The notes below the pieces were generated by a model. The model was given only the letters and a program-made list of their open reading frames with translations, was not told the origin of the DNA and did no database searches. The position numbers and the translations under genes were made by a program. Below are positions 57,271-64,000 of a stretch of DNA of 64,000 nucleotides, piece by piece (positions within the stretch are counted from its first letter, which is position 1; each line of letters starts with the position of its first letter). The stretch is from Pyrrhoderma lamaoense. Its lineage: Eukaryota; Basidiomycota; Agaricomycetes; Hymenochaetales; Hymenochaetaceae. The stretch is from positions 3,162,001 to 3,226,000 of the forward strand of contig NBAZ01000001.1 in assembly GCA_002794735.1 (NCBI GenBank), read 5' to 3'.

Positions 57271-57910
57271 ATTAATTTTGTTTTAGCATTAATCTTTTCT
57301 TTTCTTATTAGCAACATCTTCATACCTATCTCCTCTTTTTAGCAAAAAAAAATGGGACAATAGCTGTTTAACGGACTCTTTTCATTATTACTTTTACTTT
57401 TTTTTCGAAAGACTTTCGCATTCTCATCCTCTCCTTACTTCTTCTTTCGTCATTCGAATCTGATATCTATCCAACTCTTTCTCTGTGCAAATAATTGACG
57501 TCCGTTTTGTTTTTCCATCGCTGTGGAAAAACTATCTGCTTAAAACTTTTCTTTTTTCTTTCTGTTATTTGCTGTACTGTATATCTCGCTATATGTTCTT
57601 TTGTTATCCACTTGCACATTCTAATTGTTAATATGGTGATTACCTTTGTACGTCTTTGAACAAATTAAAATCGTGTTTTTTTTATGTACTGGCAATGTTT
57701 TTTTTTTTGCAATGTGACGCTAAGTACTTGAGTAAATAGTAAACAAAAAAAGATACAGTGAAATGTAGCTCTTGCATAAACTGTGGTTGAGTAAAGAAAA
57801 AATCATATTTTTTTATGACAACTAATTTCCTGATTACGTAGTCATACTAACATGAGTTTGTGTATCTTACTGCATGTTTTTCGAGATGGATGATTACTTA
57901 TGTACTTTTT
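57271..57910. other. convergent T-rich 3' intergenic region
   Basis: About 640 bp between convergent genes, with many T runs of up to ten (CTTTTTTTTCG near 57400, a T10 run near 57700). It looks like 3' untranslated sequence; no gene. Confidence 0.4.
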
Positions 57911-58333
57911 TTAAAGCCACATCAAGGAAAACCACTGTTGACGAACTTTACAAGCTTGTCTTCCCGAATGCGTCCGCAAGCTCATTACCTTCCTTTTTGA
58001 ATTCAAAGCAGCTTTCTTCTTCTTTCTCTGTTCTTTAAGACGTTCCACCCATGCAGCATTATTGGCCGACTCCTTTCGTTCTTGTTTTTTTATTGATTGC
58101 ACTCTCTCGGCTGGTGTCATTTCTGAGAACGACTTTTCTCCGGGCTTCGTTGATGCTGAGGCTGAAGCTGAGGCTACGGCTGTGGCTGAGACTGCAGGTT
58201 TCGTCGACGACTTCTTAGTTATACCGCTACCCCCTGCAGTAGCCCCTGAGGTAGTAGAGGTTTTTGACTTGTCTCTAGTTTGGATTTGTCCCTTTCCATG
58301 TTGGCCTTGGGGTTGTGATCTGGATGATTGCAT
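57911..58333 (-). CDS. small basic low-complexity protein, hypothetical
   Basis: From an ATG at 58333 the frame encodes a Ser/Thr/Ala-rich start (SRSQPQGQHGKGQIQTRDKS; ATAVASASASASTKPG) and a charged helical block (FSEMTPAERVQSIKKQERKE; WVERLKEQRKKKKAAL). A possible donor GTAATG after NSKRK suggests that the last 20 or so residues are intron. No family recognised. Composition is protein-like rather than random, but no conserved domain supports it. Confidence 0.4.
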   Translation of the reverse strand: MQSSRSQPQGQHGKGQIQTRDKSKTSTTSGATAGGSGITKKSSTKPAVSATAVASASASASTKPGEKSFSEMTPAERVQSIKKQERKESANNAAWVERLKEQRKKKKAALNSKRKVMSLRTHSGRQACKVRQQWFSLMWL

Positions 58334-59166
58334 CTTGTTAAAGAGTGATTTAAGTTCTGGATAACTTTTTTGAATTGGGAGCTATATAAAAAATTCGATT
58401 ACTTATATATACTTATGTGAGTTAAGTGTGTTACGTGAAGATATGCTAATAGTGAATGTAATCTAACCAAAAATACTACTTATTATCTATGTTTTTTTGC
58501 TTTTGCTTCCTTTCTTCTTCTCCTTTGTCCCTGATCCATATTCTTCGTTGGTAGTTTGGTAAACCGGGGTACATATTTACTCCCGCTTTTTGTTCTTTTC
58601 TGTTTTGAGTGCCAATCACATCCATCGGATTAATGGTAAAGGGGGAAGGTTGGAAATGTATGCTTCGTTTGCTTAGTAAATTACCTCACCTAGTTACTCA
58701 TTCTTCCTTAAATGGGACTTTGCGTTTTTGTTTCTGCTCACCGTTTCTGCTTGGAATAGTTTTGTGCACATAAAACTATCTTGGCAACTTATGACTAGCC
58801 ACTGAACGTAATCTACCCAAGCTAGCATTGCTAGGGTATCTCAACAGATCTTTTCCAGGCTACTTTAGATCTCTCTTATGGATATAAGTGCGATTCTGAT
58901 AAGCAGAAATTGAGAGCGAAAGTGAGAATGAAAGACACATGATGTACATATAGTTCGCTTGATGAGGTGGATGGAAGGGATAGAACTAAGTTAGTAAGAT
59001 ATATTGATTAAACAAAAGTTCCATAATACATATAACACTTAATTAAATACATACGCAGGCATAGTAGTAATAACGAAAGGCTTGTGACTTCACTTTGCTA
59101 CCCTTTTATGAAGTCAACTGACTAGTAACACGAGATAATTTGCGAAAAGGTCATTCGAAAGGGACC
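58334..59166. other. gene-free stretch
   Basis: About 0.83 kb, A+T-rich, with T-rich tracts near 58490 and no exon, motif or repeat recognised. Confidence 0.35.
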
Positions 59167-59484
59167 TTACAGCTTCATATTGGCAAGAAGATCATTTACA
59201 GGTTTCATTTCTCGCTCTCTTTTTTTTGCCCGCCTCAATCTAGCAAGTTCTATCTTTTGGTCTCTTTCCTTTGGTGTCAAATCATTCAGTCTTTTCCTTC
59301 GAGGCATCTCTGTTCGAACTTCCTCTGTATTACTACCCTGACCTGACTCATTCTTTTCTCTCTCCCTTCTAATCCTCTTTTTCTTTTCTTTTCTCTCTTT
59401 ATTCTTGTCTTTTTGCGTTTCCTTGTTCTCCCTTGGCACAATCTTTGGCCGCATTGTAAGATTCCAGACCGTCCCACCTTGCAT
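59167..59484 (-). CDS. small highly charged protein, hypothetical
   Basis: An open frame with ATG at 59484 encodes about 105 residues dominated by Lys, Arg and Glu (KDKNKERKEKKKRIRREREK), ending RLNDLTPKERDQKIELARLR and PVNDLLANMKL. A coiled coil or disordered nuclear/nucleolar protein is possible. An overlapping frame from 59591 is similarly basic, so a one-base slip or an upstream exon is possible. Purine-rich DNA gives such sequences easily, so confidence is low. Confidence 0.35.
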   Translation of the reverse strand: MQGGTVWNLTMRPKIVPRENKETQKDKNKERKEKKKRIRREREKNESGQGSNTEEVRTEMPRRKRLNDLTPKERDQKIELARLRRAKKREREMKPVNDLLANMKL

Positions 59485-60198
59485 CTTTCTTGAGAAAAGA
59501 GGTGACCCCTAGTAGCTAGAACTCGCCTCCGACTTTGTCTTATCCGGGGAGGGGGAGAGAATGAAACTTGGCAGTCAGAAGGGAAAAACATTTTATGATG
59601 AGCAACCTCGTTTAAAATTGCGTGTAAAGTACGTTAATATTGGTTTAATATACAGTTAAACATAGTTTGCTTGTTTAAATTGCGTACGCAGAGTGATACC
59701 GTACTTTTACCTTTTTTCTTCTTCTTCTTGAGGATTAAATCAAACTATAACTACTAGATGTCACTAACCCATAATTACTCTACTTGGAAGGTCTTTATTT
59801 ACTGTATTTAGACGTAGCTGTGCGTATTCATTGATAATTTGAGCTATTGTACGTGTTTATACTTCATTGTAGTTCTTCTATCCGAGCTTCATCCTCAATC
59901 AGCTTCAGGAGCATGGACTTAAGCACATCTGTTCTAATTTCTCTTGTGTGTATTCATTCAATCTTTCTCTTTTACATATTATATATCTATTTATATTTAT
60001 CCTACAGTTTTTAAAAGCTTTTCTTTTTGAATTAGTTTATATCTAACGATAGTGGACCTCGTAGCTTCCCAACTAAGATCACATGCATCATATCCAAGGT
60101 GAAAAATGTAATTTTTTTTAGTAATATCAATACAACGGTTTACATTTTTTTTATCCTCTAACACGTTATCATGACGTTGTAGCGATTACACTGAGTCA
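59485..60198. other. gene-free stretch
   Basis: About 0.7 kb of T-rich sequence on the plus strand with no recognisable exon. Confidence 0.35.
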
Positions 60199-60630
60199 CT
60201 ACTTGAAAGTGACAGAAGGCCGTTTCTCATCACCTCGAATGCTTTGCTTAGACTTGACAAGCGCTGGGGCATCTTCCATTTTAGTATCCTCACCGGGTTC
60301 AGGCTCATCAATGTCCATCTTGGTCGTAGTTTGAGTAGTGCTAAGGAGGAGGCCGTTTATACGAGTACTCGCATGAGCACTTTTATAAGTTCTGAGCCTA
60401 TCTTTCACTGGTGGAGGTATTCTCGGCTGTACTCTCTTCTGGACAGATTCAGGATATTGTTTTTTCCCTTCTCCTACAGCTTTTGAGATTTGTTTGCTCA
60501 TATTATCTGAGCTTGAACTATTAGTTCTTTTAGGCAATTGAAACGCTTGCCCTGAGGAAGTGGCGGATGCAGTAGATGCAGGATTCATAGAGTCCTTTCT
60601 AGGAGGTCTGGTGATAGGTTTAGACGACAT
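60199..60630 (-). CDS. small Ser/Pro/Lys-rich protein, hypothetical
   Basis: An intron-free frame of 143 residues from the ATG at 60630: SSKPITRPPRKDSMNPASTA, FQLPKRTNSSSSDNMSKQIS, QYPESVQKRVQPRIPPPVKD, KMDIDEPEPGEDTKMED, ending GDEKRPSVTFK. Disordered, with basic and acidic patches as in nuclear regulatory proteins. No family recognised. Confidence 0.42.
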   Translation of the reverse strand: MSSKPITRPPRKDSMNPASTASATSSGQAFQLPKRTNSSSSDNMSKQISKAVGEGKKQYPESVQKRVQPRIPPPVKDRLRTYKSAHASTRINGLLLSTTQTTTKMDIDEPEPGEDTKMEDAPALVKSKQSIRGDEKRPSVTFK

Positions 60631-62309
60631 CGTGTGGAAAGAGCAAAAAGATGTATGACTGTGGGAAGCTTCACTAAAGGACAGATAGTGCTTCTTGTGG
60701 TCTTTGAGAAGCGAGAAATCGTGATTTTGGATGGCTTTTTAAATGTGTATCTAACAGTGAGGTACGTAATTTTGCTAGTATAGGAGTCGTTTTGCACACA
60801 TAATAGAGTAGAAATTACCTGTATGCGTATGTGATTATTTTTACTCGATTTTTTTGAATTCATTTCTATAGTACTATTAGTTTTTACTACGTTCAATCTA
60901 TCTCGCATAGTTTGCCCTACCCCTGTTTCATAACATCGTTAACCCAAGCTTTTCCATGGTAGAACAGTAGTAGAGCCCATACTAGAACCAGCATTCAAGT
61001 TGTTATGGGAAATATCTTCCGTATACCCATTGATTTGTCTGGAATCTTTCAGCGCCAATTCTCTCCGGCTCTGAAGCTATAATGATCTGGGTCATCCAAT
61101 TTCATTTTTACACTTATTACTTTGCACATCTTTCTATGAGAGGAAAATTATTTACGATAATTTTTACTCACTCCGTCCATTACAATGTTGATTATGCTCA
61201 AAGCCAATCAGGGAATAAAGTAATTAGGATAAGGGTTCAGTTATAATATAGACTGTAACTGAAGTCGTTTGATAAACGATATCATACATAGTTTGTTCCA
61301 GTATTTTATCGGTAACTACATCTAACCCATTGAAAAATATGTGTAATCGTTAGACCAACAAGCATCGTGCTTTATGTATAAGAGTCAAAACATTTCCCTT
61401 TAAACGAAGAAGCATCTAAAAAAGGGAATGGCCTAAGATACATGATGCATCGCGAATGAGAGATCCAATTAAGTGCAAAGTTTTGATAAAGGCCTTTCCA
61501 AATACGCACATATAATGTGGAGCCATCACATAAGCTTTGGAAAGGAAAAACGACATGGAAACACTGTTACTGTAAATTAGTATATCTATGCACGTAATGT
61601 GGGTTTACAAATTAATCCTGGGGAAACTGAGGTTACGGGAAATACAACGTGAGTATACCTTTCTCATATCGACTTACCAGCTACTAGTTTCTACAAGACC
61701 GGTCAATATGACAATGTAAGGAGATCAAGGATTGTTATGCTTTGACGGGGTGCATGTGTTGCTTTGCATACTTATAACAAGCATCAATGAGGGAGACAAT
61801 AGCGGGACAAGGTGAATCCTGATGTAGAAAATATGAAAACAGATATCAAGAGATGTTGCCAAGGGCGAATCACAAAGAAATAAATATCTTTAATGACTAA
61901 TTGTAGGTATTGGAATCATCCAGTGCAACAGGATATGATCATATCGGCTGATGTTCCACGTTAAACGATAGTTCTAAACCAGATGACTCTAGTAATATAA
62001 AGGCAACGTGAATGTCTACATACCACCACTCCCCTCGACTCAAGATGGATTTTTCTCCGAAAGTGCTTTTATGTACCTGCATCGCTCTCTAAATTTGTTT
62101 AGATTGCATATTGACGGTCCAGACAACTATTTACTCTAACCTCAGTTACCTGTAGTTGAGTACATGTGATTTATTCGGTATTTTAACTTAAGAATCAAAC
62201 TTTCGAAATTTCGTCTTCTAACACCTTTTTACGCATTATAATTACTTGAGTCTTAACTGAAGCAATGATATTGAATCATCTCGTAGAAATATATCCATCA
62301 GAACAAACC
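60631..62309. other. 1.7-kb gene-free stretch
   Basis: A+T-rich DNA between the small hypothetical gene and the agmatinase 3' end. No long frame, splice-bounded exon or repeat recognised. Confidence 0.35.
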
Positions 62310-64000
62310 TCAGAGCTCATCCTTCGCAGGTACGGCTCTCTTCAAGTTTTCTACGGCTTTCAGTGGAGGTTGGGGAGTGAGCATCATTGCGATAAAGTCA
62401 TGAACTATGTCTGCTGCAGCGATTCCCGTGATCTCAGCTTTAGATAAATTCATATACGGAGAAAAGTTAGCCCATAATGAGATAGAAAAAAAAATAAAGA
62501 GTGTACCATGATCGTAGCTTGGAGACACTTCCACGACGTCTGCTCCTCTATCACAAGAGTCAGTATCTCGCCCCTTGCCTTTTAATGAGACAGGAAGGCA
62601 TACACAAAGTTCAGTCCAGAAAGTCCCCGAATAATACGTTTCACTTCTCTTGTTGTCCAACCTCCCGCTTCAGGGGTTCCAGCTGAAAAATCATATGATT
62701 AACACGGAAAGAGTCATAGAACAGTCGGAATATACACGGAGAAAGAACTCACTAGCTGGAGCAATACCAGGATCTGTATATGTACGATAACATGAAAGCA
62801 AGAGATACGTATCAGCCAAGTAAGTCATAATGACTCGAGATTAAGCAATGACAGACCAAGGACGTCAATATCCAGACTATTCGAATCATAGTTATCATGA
62901 TGAGATTCAGCTTTTATTTTAAGTGCTAATATTAATCATATGTCAGTACCTGAGGTAGACCGGAGAGTCGCCAACTCTCTTGCGAATCCGCTTGATAATT
63001 TCTGGGACACCGAGATCGTCGATATCATCTGAGCTGATAACCTGGAAGCCTACAGTATCATCGTTTTCGATATCTGCAGGTCCCTAGAAGATGGCAAATA
63101 TATATTGAATATATATGGTTGTATGGGCGATGTAGTTTTTCCTGAATGCACACGCACGTTCATCTTACAGCGAATGCCGGCATGTACACACGTACCACTC
63201 ATGAGACCTTCCTCTGCAGCAAGGTAGAAGAAAGTACCATGAGTGACACGCGATTGTTCGGTAACGGCACCAGGATAGGTGGGCCAAGTGTCAAGGTGAG
63301 CATCAAAGTGTATTACGGAAATAGGGCCATAGACCTTGTACAGGGATCTTAGGATAGGGAGAACAATTGTATGATCCCCTCCGAGACTGTACGCGACATC
63401 ATTGGTAAGCTATATCATATGGATAGTCCGACGTGAGGACAGGTCTACAAACCTAATGATACGAGGATGAGCTTGATTGTCCAAGGCCAGTAGTTTAGTT
63501 CCTGAACTCCCTATAGAAGACTCGTTTGCTACAGGCCGAGCGAGAAGAGTAGAATAAGCTGCTTCCATTTGGTCTACCGCCAAAGAGTTGTCAAAGGGCG
63601 AGACTGGGACCTTGAGAACCAGGAGATCAGCTTTAGATTATTCACTTGGATGTTAGGGGAATCGCATACATCTCCGCAATCAACGACTTTGGATCCAAGA
63701 CGATACGGATCGAAACCCCAGGCTAGAGTATAACCTCTCCCTTCGCGCTGCCTGCGGGCTCCAGAACGGATTGCAAAGGGGCCGAAACGAGCACCTGGTC
63801 GGTAAGTCACACCTGTATCGAAAGGCATGCCAAGGATCGCAATATCGAAGGGGGTTTCAAGGGTCAAGTCGTCCAGACATCGTTTGTATTCCACATGCGA
63901 GAAAGAGAGCGGCCCCGAGAAAGGCTGGTCTATTTGTTTTCCATATTTTTTAGACCAGAGCTGTGTATCTGGTTCTAGATGAGCCTGTTCATTGCTATGA
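62310..64000 (-). CDS. agmatinase (ureohydrolase), 5' end beyond the window
   Basis: Binuclear manganese enzyme of the arginase/agmatinase family, hydrolysing agmatine (or a related guanidino substrate) to urea and a polyamine precursor. The reading frame is open to the right edge (LWSKKYGKQIDQPFSGPLSF), so the start and any signal peptide are missing. Blocks in order: FDIAILGMPFDTGVTYRPGA, FGPFAIRSGARRQ and VVDCGDV. A 63-nt intron leads to PVSPFDNSLAVDQMEAAYST. Metal ligands are seen in YSLGGDHTIVLP (His), SVIHFDAHLDTWP (DxHxD) and LDIDVLDPGIAPA (DxD). The C-terminus is FVGADVVEVSPSYDHAEITG and AAADIVHDFIAMMLT, stopping at 62310. At least seven exons. Frame intact. The RYRPGARFGP and DVVEVxPxYDH forms favour agmatinase over arginase; the exact substrate is not proven. 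Confidence 0.92.

Noticed and set aside
1..64000. CRISPR array, bacterial operon or prophage
   Set aside because: Spliced eukaryotic genes throughout; no regularly spaced repeats seen.

Overview
The window is eukaryotic nuclear DNA from a fungus, most likely a basidiomycete of the Agaricomycetes. Genes are close-packed on both strands and split by many short introns (about 50-90 nt) with GT...AG ends. The protein families are typical of mushroom-forming fungi: a GH6 cellobiohydrolase, DUF6699 proteins, an O-fucosyltransferase-like membrane enzyme, an aryl-alcohol-dehydrogenase-type aldo/keto reductase, and an OLE1 desaturase fused to cytochrome b5. I saw no rRNA, tRNA, CRISPR array, transposon or virus-like gene.

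Layout. 0.1-1 kb: uncertain membrane-protein exons (-). 2.2-3.1 kb: F-box protein (-). 3.4-4.9 kb: CutC (+). 5.2-7.3 kb: delta-9 desaturase (-). 8.5-11.1 kb: RSC4-like tandem bromodomain protein (+). 11.5-13.5 kb: PFA4 palmitoyltransferase (-). 14.4-15.9 kb: GH6 (+). 16.9-18.2 kb: aldo/keto reductase (+). 18.7-23.0 kb: three DUF6699-type genes in a row (-). 24.5-25.7 kb: CCDC124/Oxs1 (-). 27.1-28.3 kb: mitochondrial EF-Ts (-), divergent from NAF1 at 28.5-30.4 kb (+). 30.9-34.1 kb: large coiled-coil/low-complexity protein (+). 34.4-35.4 kb: probable mitochondrial protein (-). 35.6-37.0 kb: alkaline ceramidase (-). 37.6-39.3 kb: mitochondrial processing peptidase alpha (-). 40.5-42.8 kb: protein with two CxxC...HxxxC modules (+). 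43.1-45.1 kb: F-box/SirB1-like/YccV-like protein (+). 45.2-47.4 kb: RSC9 (-). 48.2-50.4 kb: PalI/Rim9 (-). 51.4-53.2 kb: O-fucosyltransferase-like (-). 55.2-57.3 kb: HxxxDG acyltransferase (+). 57.9-60.6 kb: three small basic proteins of doubtful status (-). 62.3 kb to the window end: agmatinase (-), 5' end outside.

These are mostly independent housekeeping genes with no operon logic. Recurrent themes are chromatin remodelling (RSC4 and RSC9), membrane lipid metabolism (OLE1, ceramidase), mitochondrial protein processing and translation (MPP-alpha, EF-Ts), RNP assembly and ribosome care (NAF1, CCDC124), and extracellular cellulose degradation (GH6).

Two observations stand out. First, at about 21 places a well-conserved reading frame jumps by one base, nearly always at a short homopolymer and nearly always as a missing base. 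This looks like systematic consensus error in the assembly rather than pseudogenes, and gene models here should be read with it in mind. Second, two genes appear to need microexons: a 4-nt exon in the ceramidase and a 3-nt exon (one histidine codon) completing the third histidine box of the desaturase. One ceramidase intron is also flanked by a perfect 10-bp direct repeat, as expected of a recently gained intron. I found no clear candidate for an entirely new biological system; the DUF6699 cluster, the microexons and the unnamed 30.9-34.1 kb protein are the most interesting biology.
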